Origin: Hyphomonadaceae bacterium TMED5
GTDB lineage: Bacteria > Pseudomonadota > Alphaproteobacteria > Caulobacterales > Hyphomonadaceae
Assembly: GCA_002173095.1 (NCBI GenBank)
Contig: NHBK01000005.1
Coordinates: 153,678-217,677 of the forward strand
Length of the DNA: 64,000 nucleotides
Reading direction: 5' to 3'
The notes beneath the pieces are model-generated. The model had not been told where the DNA came from. It searched no databases and worked only from the letters and a program-made list of their open reading frames with translations. Positions 16,418 to 25,281 of the stretch are shown here, piece by piece. Position numbers and translations under genes: made by a program. Each line of letters starts with the position of its first letter. Position 1 is the first letter of the stretch.

Positions 16418-17314
16418 CTAAGTTGGCCGCATAGCTGCGCGACGCATCTGCCGCTCATGACCTAAAGCATCCAGTGTGAAGATCACCAATGCCGTCCAGA
16501 TGAAGGCGAAGGTGATGAGCCGTGTCGGCGTCAGCGTCTCACCGAAGCCAAGCCCTGTCAGGAATTGAAGGCTGGGCGCCAGATATTGCATAATGCCAAT
16601 CGTTGAGAACCGCAGGCGCTTTGCACCCAGCGCAAACAGGATCAGCGGAATAGCCGATACTGGCCCGGCAAGGGCAAGCACCAGAAAGTCGCGGAGCCCT
16701 TCCCCCATAAAGGCACGGTCCTGCCCTGAGGTTGCAGCAAACCAGATCAGCACAGCTGGCAACAGGATCAGGACTTCGGCCGTTAGCCCCACGCGGCTAT
16801 CGACCTGCACGCGTCGGCGGATCAATCCGTAAAAGGCAAACGAAAAACATAGAACCAGCGATACCCATGGCAGCTCGCCAAGAACGAATGTCTCGATGGC
16901 TACACCGGTCGCAGCAATAGCGACTGCCCCCCATTGCAGAGGCCGCAAGCGTTCTGACAGAAAGATTGCGCCAATGCCCACATTCACGAGCGGGTTCATG
17001 AAATAGCCAAGGCTGGCCTGCATGATGTGCGCATTGTTCACGGCCCAGATGTAAATCAGCCAGTTCAGCCCAATGACGAAAGACGACGCCATCAGCCAGA
17101 GCGCATTCCTGCTCCTGAACACGACAGGCAGATCTCTCAATCGCCCGGCGATCGCCAGAAGCAACATACCCGTCGGTATGGACCACAGTATACGATATCC
17201 AAGGATGTCAGTTGGCGCGATGTGCTGGATGAATTTGAAATAGATCGGCATCACCCCCCACATGAAATAGGCGCTGATACCGGCGAAAAATCCCATGCGA
17301 ACGTCTGGTGTCAT
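16418..17314 (-). CDS. rarD: RarD-type EamA-family permease
   Basis: A 298-residue membrane protein with about ten transmembrane helices and the RarD opening GFFAGISAYFMWGVMPIYFK, including the PIYFKFI and AYRxLWS-like (GYRILWSIP) motifs. RarD proteins belong to the drug/metabolite transporter superfamily. Their substrate is uncertain; chloramphenicol sensitivity gave the name. It converges with the response-regulator gene, ending 8 bases away without a clear terminator between. Confidence 0.9.
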   Translation of the reverse strand: MTPDVRMGFFAGISAYFMWGVMPIYFKFIQHIAPTDILGYRILWSIPTGMLLLAIAGRLRDLPVVFRSRNALWLMASSFVIGLNWLIYIWAVNNAHIMQASLGYFMNPLVNVGIGAIFLSERLRPLQWGAVAIAATGVAIETFVLGELPWVSLVLCFSFAFYGLIRRRVQVDSRVGLTAEVLILLPAVLIWFAATSGQDRAFMGEGLRDFLVLALAGPVSAIPLILFALGAKRLRFSTIGIMQYLAPSLQFLTGLGFGETLTPTRLITFAFIWTALVIFTLDALGHERQMRRAAMRPT

Positions 17315-17415
17315 CGCATTTCTCCTGTCGACGTTCGGATGTAAGGCATGTCGTCTGCGGAGAATACCTGTTTCTTGCTATTTCGTGCCGCAGAATTTCT
17401 AAAAACGATCCAACG

Positions 17416-17446
17416 AAAAACCCCGCCCTTTTCGCAAAGGACGGGG
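17416..17446 (-). terminator. Terminator after the YghU-like gene
   Basis: CCCCGCCCTTT (17421-17431) pairs with AAAGGACGGGG (17436-17446) with one mismatch, loop TCGC. Read on the minus strand the stem is followed by TTTTT (17420-17416). It serves the minus-strand gene that ends at 17472. Confidence 0.8.
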
Positions 17447-17471
17447 TCTTTAAAACAGTTTGGCGTGTGGC

Positions 17472-18335
17472 TTACTCGCCAATCTTATCCTGTGTCCTGG
17501 TGTCGAAATCGCTGGCATCGTGACGCTCATGCAGCTGAGAAGACGGCTCACCGAACACACGGTTGACCATACGGCCACGTTTTACAGGCTCGCGCGCGCC
17601 GATTTCATCAGCCCAGCGAATGACATTCGTATATTCATGCACAGACAGGAATTTTGCCGCGTCATACATGACGCCTTTTGCCATACCGCCATACCACGGC
17701 CAGATCGCCATATCAGCGATGGAGTATTCATCGCCTGCCATGAACTGGTTTTCTTTCAGGTGACGGTCCAGAACATCCATCTGGCGTTTCACTTCCATAG
17801 AGAAACGATTGATCGGATATTCCATTTTGTATGGCGCATAGGCGTAGAAATGGCCAAAGCCGCCGCCCAGATATGGCGCAGAGCCCATTTGCCAGAACAG
17901 CCAGCTCAGCATTTCGGTGCGTTTGGCAGGATCTTTCGGAATGAATGCGCCGAACTTCTCTGCCAGATACATCAGGATAGAACCGGACTCAAAAACACGC
18001 TGATTGTTCGTCGTGTCCAGCATAACAGGAATTTTGGAGTTCGGATTCAGCTCCACATAGCCGGAACTGAATTGATCGCCTTCGCCGATATTGATCAGCC
18101 AGGCGTCATATTCCGCGCCATCAAAACCCGCAGCCAGCAACTCTTCCAGAAGGATCGTCACTTTCACACCGTTCGGCGTGCCCAGCGAGTACAGCTGAAT
18201 AGGATGTTTGCCCTTAGGCAGCTCTTTGTCGTGCGTGGCGCCCGCAATCGGTCGGTTGATGTTTGCAAAGCGACCGCCGCTTTCTGAATCCCAAGTCCAG
18301 ACTTCCGGTGGCACATATTCGGTTTGGTCAGTCAT
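17472..18335 (-). CDS. yghU: Glutathione-dependent disulfide-bond oxidoreductase, YghU-type GST
   Basis: A 287-residue GST-family enzyme, the same length as E. coli YghU. It has the long N-terminal extension (YVPPEVWTWDSESGGRFANINRPIAG) absent from ordinary GSTs, given here in two parts of the same run: PPEVWTW and NRPIAGATHD. The thioredoxin fold follows with LYSLGTPNGVKVTILLEE, and the all-helical C-terminal domain includes DMAIWPWYGG. The enzyme reduces disulfides and peroxides using glutathione. The start at 18335 is chosen for the GGGAG site 6 bases upstream; nine more in-frame codons upstream lack one. It has its own terminator. Confidence 0.93.
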   Translation of the reverse strand: MTDQTEYVPPEVWTWDSESGGRFANINRPIAGATHDKELPKGKHPIQLYSLGTPNGVKVTILLEELLAAGFDGAEYDAWLINIGEGDQFSSGYVELNPNSKIPVMLDTTNNQRVFESGSILMYLAEKFGAFIPKDPAKRTEMLSWLFWQMGSAPYLGGGFGHFYAYAPYKMEYPINRFSMEVKRQMDVLDRHLKENQFMAGDEYSIADMAIWPWYGGMAKGVMYDAAKFLSVHEYTNVIRWADEIGAREPVKRGRMVNRVFGEPSSQLHERHDASDFDTRTQDKIGE

Positions 18336-18454
18336 TCCCAGCTCCCGTGATTTTTCGGCCATCCTATGACCGTTTCGTACCGGGAGGAAATGGGGAGCGC
18401 CGATTGTCCATCAAGCGAAGAGAGCTTCAACTACGCGTGAAGCGGCGTGAGAAT

Positions 18455-18486
18455 AAAAAAAACACCGGACCATCGGCCCGGTGTTT
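18455..18486 (-). terminator. Terminator after the 130-residue membrane-protein gene
   Basis: ACACCGG...CCGGTGT stem (18462-18484) around GACCATCGGC-type loop sequence. On the minus strand it runs into TTTTTTTT (18461-18455), just past the stop at 18494. Confidence 0.8.
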
Positions 18487-18493
18487 TCTGAGA

Positions 18494-18886
18494 TCAGCTA
18501 CGCTGAATTCTATGAAGGCTAAGCTCTTCAATCCCGTATCCGGGATCCTGAGCCAGCTTATGAAGGGCAAAGCCATTCAGGAAGCCAAACACCGTGATGA
18601 AGAAGGCTTCAAAAAGAGCGAGATGCCCAATGTCAGCTTTGCCCATGACGATCATCGCAATGAACAGCGCATAGACTGGCAGCATAAGGTAGAAACTTAT
18701 GCCTCCAATATAGCCGCCACGTTCAGTTACGAGCTCCCAGCCTGCTTCTGTCTTGTGCAGGACTGTCTCATAGAACAAAGTTTTACCGAGGTGGACCTGA
18801 TCGGTCTCAACCTCAGAAGGGGGATCGTTGCGCCACTGGCTGGTAAACCGGCCAAAATGGATCGCATCCCAAACAGATTTTATCAT
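18494..18886 (-). CDS. Hypothetical membrane protein, 130 residues
   Basis: Unrecognised. A soluble N-terminal part (residues 1-58, with FGRFTSQWRNDPPSE and a beta-like FYETVLHKTEAGWELVTER) is followed by two hydrophobic helices (GISFYLMLPVYALFIAMIVM and ALFEAFFITVFGFLNGF). The N-terminal region looks like a cytoplasmic domain ahead of a two-helix membrane anchor. It has a strong terminator of its own and a long AT-rich upstream region with several palindromes, so it is probably separately regulated. No function can be given. Confidence 0.65.
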   Translation of the reverse strand: MIKSVWDAIHFGRFTSQWRNDPPSEVETDQVHLGKTLFYETVLHKTEAGWELVTERGGYIGGISFYLMLPVYALFIAMIVMGKADIGHLALFEAFFITVFGFLNGFALHKLAQDPGYGIEELSLHRIQRS

Positions 18887-19450
18887 TGACGCGAACCTTT
18901 AAAGTTTATTGTCCCGATCCGGATCGAATTTACCTCCCCGGACCGATTTGATATAGATCATAACTCAGCTATTTAAATATCGCAAAATGATTTTTTTATT
19001 CAATAAAAACAGTGCAAAACTGTCTTTTCCGCGATATTCAATATAGTCCGTATACAGACTTTAACGTTTGACGAGCGTTTTGTGACACTATGGTGACAAA
19101 ACAAAAAAGTCAGGTATTTCAGTCGCATCGCGCTGAAAATTGCGTAAAACGGCCCGTTTTCACGGGTCGAAGCCTGAAAGTGTCGGGATAGCGGTTAATT
19201 TCCGCCACATATTGCGCCTGTCAGCCCGCTGAAAAAATGAATTTACCTCGGCAGATCAGGTCCGCCCCTATACACGCACAATAAGATCTAACAAGCTATA
19301 ACACGCAGCACCGGCAATCGGTTCCAAGCAGAAAAATAAAGACCGATGCTCTTGCTAACTCGAATTTAACGAGGCGTAGATAAAAAGCATTTTTCTCTTT
19401 TAAGTGGTTTTTTTTGCGTTACCGTAACTTTACCATGCGGGAGCACAGAC
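18887..19450. other. 564-base AT-rich intergenic region with a chain of palindromes
   Basis: No convincing gene. It holds the palindrome CGATCCGGATCG (18915-18926), the near-palindrome AGTC-C-GTATAC-A-GACT (19045-19060), a hairpin GTTTTGT-GA-CAC-TATG-GTG-ACAAAAC (19077-19102) and a GC hairpin GGCCCGT-TTTC-ACGGGTC (19151-19168). It lies between divergent genes, so it must contain promoters both ways, and it is long enough for a small RNA. Confidence 0.55.
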
Positions 19451-19861
19451 ATGACTATTAAATCGCTTACACTTCCAGTGACACTGATCTTGACCCCAGT
19501 TTGCGCCGCACAAACCACTTGTTTAGGTGCAAACTGCTCGCCCGTTGACACAATTGATCAGATGTACACGACCAATCTAACGCTTGGACACCTTTTGGCC
19601 GACATGGAGTACCAAAGCGAGCTTGAACGCGGCATTCTTACGAGTGAACGCGAGCAATGCTACGGCGCGTGCAGAATGGAATTTGAGGAAAACATGAACT
19701 CATGTCGAGTTGTATATGGCGGCGCCGGCAGCCCCTTGCCGGGATGGGTTCCAAACGATTATGGAACCGTGGACCATCAAAGTATGCAACAGTGTTTTGA
19801 TGAAGCGAGAGCACGACAAGGGCGCTGCCTGTCGCCGGTTTATTCATGCAATGAGCAATAA
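19451..19861 (+). CDS. Secreted cysteine-rich hypothetical protein, 136 residues
   Basis: A signal peptide (first about 20 residues, ending VCAAQ) followed by a mature protein with eight cysteines: TCLGANC, QCYGACRMEF, NSCRVV, QQCFDEA, GRCLSP and YSC. The even spacing of pairs suggests disulfides in the periplasm. No family recognised. GGGAG lies 7 bases before the ATG. It is monocistronic: a long regulatory region upstream and a hairpin directly downstream. The higher AT content of its upstream region sets it apart from neighbours, but the coding part looks normal. Confidence 0.7.
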   Translation: MTIKSLTLPVTLILTPVCAAQTTCLGANCSPVDTIDQMYTTNLTLGHLLADMEYQSELERGILTSEREQCYGACRMEFEENMNSCRVVYGGAGSPLPGWVPNDYGTVDHQSMQQCFDEARARQGRCLSPVYSCNEQ

Positions 19862-19870
19862 TCCAGACGA

Positions 19871-19898
19871 CCTGACTGGCCTAACCCGGCCAGTCAGG
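19871..19898. terminator. Hairpin between convergent genes
   Basis: CCTGACTGGC (19871-19880) and GCCAGTCAGG (19889-19898) form a perfect 10-bp stem between the stop of the cysteine-rich gene and the stop of asd. T-runs are short, so it is a probable but weak bidirectional terminator. Confidence 0.6.
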
Positions 19899-19905
19899 TT
19901 GCTTA

Positions 19906-20964
19906 TCAGTCATTTGCCGCTGGCGGGATAAGCGTCTTCTCTGGCTTCACCACACCACGATTGAGCAGCTCTTCGGCGATCTGAACCGCATTCAACGCAG
20001 CGCCCTTACGCAGATTGTCTGAGACACACCAGAACGCCATGCCGTGATCGACTGTCTTGTCCACGCGAATACGTGAGATGAATGTTGCCCATTCACCGAC
20101 GCACTCAATCGGCGTCACATAATTTTCTTCTTCAGCTTCACGCTTGTCGATCACCATAATACCCGGGCTTTCGCGCAGCAGGTTACGGCACTCTTCCTCG
20201 GTCATCGCACCCGCAAGCTCCAGATGAACGGCCTCGGCATGGCCCACAAAAGTCGGCACCCGCACACAGGTCGCAACGAGCTCAATATCCGGATCGAGGA
20301 TTTTCTTCGTCTCGACCGTCATCTTCCACTCTTCCTTGGTGAAGCCGTCATCCATGAAGTCATCAATCTGAGGGATAACATTGAATGCGATCTGCTTAGG
20401 GAATTCATGCGGCTCAGCTTCCTGGTTCACATAAATGCCTTTGGTCTGGTTCCACAGCTCATCCATGGCAGCGCGGCCCGCGCCTGATGTGGACTGATAT
20501 GTCGCGACGACGACACGCTCGACGCCCACTTTGTCATGGATCGGCTTAAGAGCCACAACGAGCTGAGCGGTCGAACAGTTTGGATTGGCGATGATGTTCT
20601 TCTCATCATACCCCATCACCGCATCGGCGTTCACTTCCGGCACAACCAGCGGAACGAGCGGGTCCATGCGGAAGGCCGAAGAGTTATCAATGACGATACA
20701 ATCCTGCAGCGCGATTTTCGGCGCCCATTCCAGCGCCATCGCGCTGTCCGTCGCCATAAAGCAGAGATCAATCGTGGAGAAATCGAACTGTTCGATGTCG
20801 TAGCATTTCAGCTCACGCTCACCGAAAGACACAGATCGACCAATGGAACGTCTGGACGCAACCGCAAAAACCTCATCCGCAGGAAACAGGCGCTCATCCA
20901 GAATATTGAGCATTTCCTGACCGACATTTCCGGTGGCTCCGACAACAGCAACACGTAAGGCCAT
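19906..20964 (-). CDS. asd: Aspartate-semialdehyde dehydrogenase
   Basis: Reduces beta-aspartyl phosphate to aspartate semialdehyde, the branch point to lysine, diaminopimelate, methionine and threonine. Protein of 352 residues from the ATG at 20964, which has AAGGAG six bases upstream; the frame stays open to 21105 but without a start signal. It begins MALRVAVVGATGNVGQEML (Rossmann nucleotide site), carries the catalytic Cys in NPNCSTAQLV, and the later SGAGRAAMDEL and HAEAVHLEL blocks with the base His. It is divergent from the SnoaL-like gene. Confidence 0.96.
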   Translation of the reverse strand: MALRVAVVGATGNVGQEMLNILDERLFPADEVFAVASRRSIGRSVSFGERELKCYDIEQFDFSTIDLCFMATDSAMALEWAPKIALQDCIVIDNSSAFRMDPLVPLVVPEVNADAVMGYDEKNIIANPNCSTAQLVVALKPIHDKVGVERVVVATYQSTSGAGRAAMDELWNQTKGIYVNQEAEPHEFPKQIAFNVIPQIDDFMDDGFTKEEWKMTVETKKILDPDIELVATCVRVPTFVGHAEAVHLELAGAMTEEECRNLLRESPGIMVIDKREAEEENYVTPIECVGEWATFISRIRVDKTVDHGMAFWCVSDNLRKGAALNAVQIAEELLNRGVVKPEKTLIPPAAND

Positions 20965-21082
20965 GGCTCGCTCCTTTTTTAGACACTGGGAGGGCTGCAA
21001 TACCGGAAAACTGATGCATTGCAAAATACTCTTGCAAAGGTCACCCGGATAGATGTTATCCGTATCGGACTGGGAGATCCGT

Positions 21083-21460
21083 ATGGAAAGTATTGAAGAG
21101 CTCATCGAACGCTATGTCGACTGCTATAATCGCGTCGATGTGGACGGCATGCTGGAATGCGTGACCGACGATGTGCGGTTCGAAAACATTTCCAATGCAG
21201 GCCAGTCCATGCAGCTGGAAGGCAAGGACGCGCTGGCTCAAGTCGCAGCCGCCAGCTCACAGGCCTTCACCTTCAGGCGTCAGCGCCTGATGAATGTCGT
21301 TTCTTCAGGTGAAAACGCGGCGGCTGAAGTCGAGTTTCAGGGCATTGCGGCGCTTGATCTGCCAAACGGGACCATGCAGGGCCAATCCGTTGAGCTCAAA
21401 GGCGCGAGCTTTTTCGAAGCGCGCGACGGCCTGCTCTCCCGGATCGTCGATTATTCCTGA
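21083..21460 (+). CDS. SnoaL/NTF2-like protein
   Basis: A 125-residue protein with the cone-shaped alpha+beta NTF2/SnoaL-like fold. The opening helix MESIEELIERYVDCYNRVD is followed by DVDGMLECVTDDVRFEN and a beta sheet that ends with SFFEARDGLLSRIVDYS, a very typical end for this family. These proteins act as isomerases, hydrolases or binding modules; the substrate is unknown. The start at 21083 has GGGAG 6 bases upstream; a longer frame from 21053 does not. It precedes usg by 110 bases. Confidence 0.78.
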   Translation: MESIEELIERYVDCYNRVDVDGMLECVTDDVRFENISNAGQSMQLEGKDALAQVAAASSQAFTFRRQRLMNVVSSGENAAAEVEFQGIAALDLPNGTMQGQSVELKGASFFEARDGLLSRIVDYS

Positions 21461-21548
21461 TGCGGATGTTAGCAGCCACGTCAGAATGCTGCTAATGTTC
21501 TGTAATTGCTGATTTTATTCTTTTCAGAGCGCATATAATGCAAAACAC

Positions 21549-21566
21549 TTCCCTTTGAAAGGGGAA
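21549..21566 (+). promoter_or_regulatory. Hairpin covering the usg ribosome site
   Basis: TTCCCTT (from 21549) can pair with AAGGGGAA (ending 21566) around TGA, hiding the AAAGGGG ribosome site of usg. A perfect TATAAT hexamer lies at 21534-21539, just upstream. Pairing is seen in the sequence; any regulatory effect is inferred. Confidence 0.35.
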
Positions 21567-21570
21567 ATGC

Positions 21571-21846
21571 ATGAGTGCACACAAATCTGACTTTGAACGT
21601 CGCTTTTATGGCGAAGGCCTTCTGACCACAGAAATCCTCTATTACATGCCGGATTATCCGAAACTGCTTCAGAGTTTCACCTGGCAAACGCTGGACCGCG
21701 CACCAGAATTTGCGCGCCTCGCACAGTTCCTGGACCATTGGCGCCGGGAGATCGAAGCGGTAATTCATTCCATCCGTATCGCGCATGCCGACTATATTGG
21801 CCCCTCCGGATGGAGAAATGCGGAGGAATTTTTCACGAAGAACTGA
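21571..21846 (+). CDS. usg: Usg-family protein (alphaproteobacterial)
   Basis: A 91-residue protein that matches the small Usg family of Alphaproteobacteria throughout: [58 protein letters not shown]. The family is cytoplasmic and of unknown biochemical role; it should not be confused with the asd-related usg of enterics. Length is typical (about 90). A GAAAGGGG ribosome site lies 6 bases before the ATG, within a potential hairpin, so translation may be controlled. Confidence 0.9.
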   Translation: MSAHKSDFERRFYGEGLLTTEILYYMPDYPKLLQSFTWQTLDRAPEFARLAQFLDHWRREIEAVIHSIRIAHADYIGPSGWRNAEEFFTKN

Positions 21847-21967
21847 AATAAATTCAGCTGCAAAAACCTCATTTCTAAGATTGCAGCAATGTAATTCGCC
21901 TTTATTCTGCCTCGACTCGCCCGGGCTCGCCCGGACAATTAATTCCAGAGCACGGGGTGCTGAGAAT

Positions 21968-23677
21968 ATGAAAACCAAGCTCCTGAAGGTAAGCCAGAGC
22001 GCATTGGCCGCTGCCTTTCTCCTTGGCGCATGTAGTGGTGGCGGCGGTGGCGGCAGCAGCAACTTCACGCCGACACCAACGCCGACGCCTACAACCACGC
22101 CCTCTCCGGCTCCAACGCCAACACCCACCCCGACGCCAACACCAACACCAACACCTACTCAGGCGTCAGTGACCATCTCAGGCACGATCACCTATGATTA
22201 TGTGCCGAGCGATCCGGCAACGCGCGGCCTCGACTATGATAACACCGAAGTTCGCCCGGCGCGTGGCGTGACGGTTCAGCTGGTTGGCGGCTCTGGCGTC
22301 GGCGTTCTTGAGCGCACAAAGACAAATGCGCTTGGCGAATATTCTTTCGATGTGTCTTCAAACACAGATGTTCGCATCCGCGCCCGCGCAGAAATTCTGA
22401 GCAGCGGCGGCCCGACATGGGATGTCAGCGTCACAGACAATACCAACAGCAATGCCATCTACACGCTGTCAGGCTCCCTGACGACATCTGGCGGTTCAGA
22501 TTCCACGCGCGACCTGCACGCTGATTCCGGTTGGGGCGGCTCGTCCTACACCGGCACGCGTGCGTCTGCGCCATTTGCTATTCTTGATGCCGTCTATGAT
22601 GCCGTAAACGCGGTTGGCACGGTCGACCCGAACGTCAACATGCCGGCGCTTGAACTGCGCTGGAGCGTCGACAATGTCCCGACCAGTGGTGATGTCACGC
22701 TCGGCCAGATTGGTACCTCGCACTATAGCGGCGGCATCATCCACATTCTGGGCGCCGAAGATTCCGATACGGATGAATTCGACAGCCACGTTATCGTCCA
22801 TGAATGGGGCCATTATTTCGAAGACATTCTCAGCCGGTCTGATTCAATGGGCGGCAGCCACAGCCTCAGCCAGTCTCTGGACCCACGCCTTGCATGGGGC
22901 GAGGGCTTCGCGAACGCGCTGTCGGGCATTCTGCTGGATGATCCAATCTATACAGACAGCCTTGGCAACCGTCAGTCTCAGGGGTTTGATCTGGATGTTG
23001 AAAACGACAGCCCAGGCACGCCAGGCTGGTTCAATGAGGCATCGGTTCAATCCATCGTCTACGACGTTGCTGACTCTGCAGATGATGATGCCGACACACT
23101 CTCTCTTGGCTTCGGCCCGGTCTATGATGTGCTGGTAGCAACCGATTACACCACCACGCCATACTTCATGACCATCTTCACTTTCCTGAATGAGCTGAAG
23201 AGCCAGAATCCGACCGATTCAACGGCCATTGACGCGATCGCCAACTTCCAGGGCGTGAACGGAACAGGCCCGAACGGTGCAGGTGAAACCAATAGCGGCG
23301 GCTATGCAGACGGCCTGCCGGTTTACGCATCAGTGACGCCGGGCGGCCCTGCCGTGGAAGTGTGCTCGACCGATCAATTCGGCGACTACAACAAATATGG
23401 CGTTCGCACGCGTGTCGAAGTCACCTTCCCGGATGCGGGTACCCGCACTGTCACCATGACGCAAAGCTCAGGCGATACGGGCACAGACCCTGACTTTATC
23501 GTCTGGCTAGAAGGCACGCCGACGTTTGGCGGCCAGTCTGAAACTGTCGATTCCGAAACGGGAAGCTTCGCGTTCCAGGCAGGCACCTATGTCATCGACA
23601 CCTATGACTGGCAGAACATCAATGATGATGACACAGACAATACGACTGTCTGCTACGACTTCACGATTTCAAATTAA
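21968..23677 (+). CDS. Secreted zinc metallopeptidase-like lipoprotein with a Pro-Thr linker
   Basis: A 569-residue lipoprotein. The lipobox LGAC ends at Cys22, followed by a glycine run and a Pro-Thr repeat linker (residues about 33-64). Next is a carboxypeptidase-regulatory/transthyretin-like beta domain ([10 protein letters not shown]...[11 protein letters not shown]) and a peptidase domain with HEWGH at 278-282 and a downstream Glu at about 312 in WGEGFAN, the third zinc ligand of gluzincins. A C-terminal beta domain (residues about 470-569) resembles pre-peptidase C-terminal modules ([18 protein letters not shown]). The start at 21968 is set by the lipoprotein signal. It is probably exposed on the cell surface and cuts proteins; the family number is not certain. 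Confidence 0.8.
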   Translation: MKTKLLKVSQSALAAAFLLGACSGGGGGGSSNFTPTPTPTPTTTPSPAPTPTPTPTPTPTPTPTQASVTISGTITYDYVPSDPATRGLDYDNTEVRPARGVTVQLVGGSGVGVLERTKTNALGEYSFDVSSNTDVRIRARAEILSSGGPTWDVSVTDNTNSNAIYTLSGSLTTSGGSDSTRDLHADSGWGGSSYTGTRASAPFAILDAVYDAVNAVGTVDPNVNMPALELRWSVDNVPTSGDVTLGQIGTSHYSGGIIHILGAEDSDTDEFDSHVIVHEWGHYFEDILSRSDSMGGSHSLSQSLDPRLAWGEGFANALSGILLDDPIYTDSLGNRQSQGFDLDVENDSPGTPGWFNEASVQSIVYDVADSADDDADTLSLGFGPVYDVLVATDYTTTPYFMTIFTFLNELKSQNPTDSTAIDAIANFQGVNGTGPNGAGETNSGGYADGLPVYASVTPGGPAVEVCSTDQFGDYNKYGVRTRVEVTFPDAGTRTVTMTQSSGDTGTDPDFIVWLEGTPTFGGQSETVDSETGSFAFQAGTYVIDTYDWQNINDDDTDNTTVCYDFTISN

Positions 23678-23692
23678 AGGCGGAGACACTTC

Positions 23693-24244
23693 ATGACTTT
23701 TCGTACGACTTCTCTTCTTTCCGCCCTGTCCGTTCTCGCGCTGACAGCTTGCTCTTCCGGGCATGTTGCCACCGAAACAGCAGAAGCACCGCACACGCAT
23801 GACCATAGCGATTATGCAAAACCGGGTGCTGCGGTCGAAATCTCAACCGATTATGATGGGTCAACCAACCCGTCGGACGTTGAGGGCTTCACCCTTACAG
23901 TTACTGAAGACTACGCTGCTGGCACGCTGAATGTTTTGCTGGCGGCGGATGAAGCCCTCACAATGTATTCGGCAACCGAAGCCAGCTTCGATATGTCCAG
24001 CCCCGCGCCACATACAATGAATGTGGACCTGTCTTCGGCGGATCCTGGCATATATTATCTCAACGTCTTCATGACGGTTGAGCTTCCGGGCGGCGAAAGC
24101 ATTCCGGCCGTTCGCGCCATCACTATTCCAGTGGGCGATATGGACGAGCTGTCCTTCGAACCGGAAAGCGAGATGACGACGACACCCCTCGGCGAAAACA
24201 TCATTGAGATGGAAGCCGAAGAGACGATCACCACGAACGACTAA
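23693..24244 (+). CDS. Lipoprotein, probable partner of the metallopeptidase
   Basis: A 183-residue lipoprotein with lipobox LTAC ending at Cys20 and a His-rich start of the mature chain (HTHDHSDY). The middle is beta-rich (TLTVTEDYAAGTLNVLLAAD, HTMNVDLSSADPGIYYLNVF), and the C-terminus is acidic. No family recognised. It begins 15 bases after the metallopeptidase stop with a GGAG ribosome site, and a shared terminator follows, so the two genes form a two-gene operon. It may anchor, regulate or supply metal to the peptidase, which is inference from position and the His cluster. Confidence 0.75.
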   Translation: MTFRTTSLLSALSVLALTACSSGHVATETAEAPHTHDHSDYAKPGAAVEISTDYDGSTNPSDVEGFTLTVTEDYAAGTLNVLLAADEALTMYSATEASFDMSSPAPHTMNVDLSSADPGIYYLNVFMTVELPGGESIPAVRAITIPVGDMDELSFEPESEMTTTPLGENIIEMEAEETITTND

Positions 24245-24249
24245 ACACC

Positions 24250-24284
24250 AAAGCTGCGCGAGTTATGGCTCGCGCAGCTTTTTT
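24250..24284. terminator. Strong bidirectional terminator
   Basis: AAGCTGCGCGAG (24251-24262) and CTCGCGCAGCTT (24269-24280) form a perfect 12-bp stem followed by TTTT. The stop codon of the convergent DUF817 gene (24263-24265) lies in the hairpin loop, so one structure ends both transcripts. Confidence 0.9.
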
Positions 24285-25144
24285 GTTTCCATATCATTTT
24301 TGCGGTGAACGAAGGCGACGAGCACAAAACTGATAATCATCAGAAGATACCAGGCACCGAGCTTTTGCAGCGAAACCATGTGCCAGCCTTGTTCCTGCGC
24401 AGGATAGGTCCAGGCCCGCGCGAGCGTCCCGATATTCTCTGCAAACCAGATAAACAATGCGACCAGCAACAAGCCCACAACCATGGGCATAGGACGGTGT
24501 TTTTCGTCCGGCCGGAACCAGATCACGCATGGCCCATACAAAAGTACGCTGAAAGCATAAAGCCCGAGCCGGATATCGACCGTGAAATGGTGCGTGAAGA
24601 AATTCACATACACCGCAATCGCCAGCACAGCCTGCACCCAGAGCGGCGGAAACCGGTCAAACCGAAAATCAAAAATCCGCCAGCACCGGGCAATGTATGA
24701 CCCGACGCAGGCATACATAAATCCTGAAAACAGTGGCACACCCTCAATCCGGAAAAAGGCCGGGTCCGGATAAATCCAGCTACCCATATGCGTCTTGAAG
24801 ATTTCCATCACCGTGCCGACGACATGGAAGGCAAAGATGACTTTCGCCTCCTCCCAGCTCTCAAGGCCGGTAATCAGCATGCCGATCTGGATGGCGAGCG
24901 CGCACAGAAACAGAAAATCAGCGCGATAGAGCGGCGCACTCTCCGGATAAAACAGATAAGTTGCCAGCAGGAGGAACACCATCGCCCCGCCAAACAGACA
25001 CGACCAGGCTTGTTTGATGCCGAATGAGAGAAACTCATAGGCTCCAAGGGACCACGGCCCTCTCACCCATCGGGTGCGCAGGGCATCATGCCTGCGATGT
25101 AATTCGTCCCTCAGACCTTTTGCGTCCCACATATGTCCCCACAT
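24263..25144 (-). CDS. DUF817 family membrane protein
   Basis: A 293-residue protein with about eight hydrophobic segments and family-typical blocks FLSFGIKQAWSCLFGGAM, ESWEEAKVIFAFHVVGTVMEIFKTHMGSW (as two parts) and YPDPAFFRIEGVPLFSGFMYA. DUF817 proteins are inner-membrane proteins of unknown function found widely in Proteobacteria and Actinobacteria. The first ATG (25144) has no clear ribosome site; a second ATG at 25132 follows GGGGA but too closely. The C-terminus ends in the terminator loop. Confidence 0.9.
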   Translation of the reverse strand: MWGHMWDAKGLRDELHRRHDALRTRWVRGPWSLGAYEFLSFGIKQAWSCLFGGAMVFLLLATYLFYPESAPLYRADFLFLCALAIQIGMLITGLESWEEAKVIFAFHVVGTVMEIFKTHMGSWIYPDPAFFRIEGVPLFSGFMYACVGSYIARCWRIFDFRFDRFPPLWVQAVLAIAVYVNFFTHHFTVDIRLGLYAFSVLLYGPCVIWFRPDEKHRPMPMVVGLLLVALFIWFAENIGTLARAWTYPAQEQGWHMVSLQKLGAWYLLMIISFVLVAFVHRKNDMETKKLREP

Positions 25145-25182
25145 CTAAACATGCAGAAGACAGTGTACTGATTTCCCGACAC

Positions 25183-25206
25183 AAAAAAGGCGACCTCATG
25201 GCCGCC
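25183..25206 (-). terminator. Terminator of leuB
   Basis: GGCGACC (25189-25195) pairs with GGCCGCC (25200-25206), one mismatch, loop TCAT. On the minus strand TTTTTT follows (25188-25183). It is 76 bases past the leuB stop. Confidence 0.8.
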
Positions 25207-25281
25207 TCGGGTCACTTAAAACCTGAAAACTTTCCTGATTGATAGGAGGAACTGAAGCCCTCCGTATCAACCGTTCGGTTT

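Noticed and set aside
22070..22160. Short tandem repeat that could be taken for a CRISPR-like or satellite array
   Set aside because: It is the in-frame Pro-Thr linker of the lipoprotein; units of 6 bases, no spacers.
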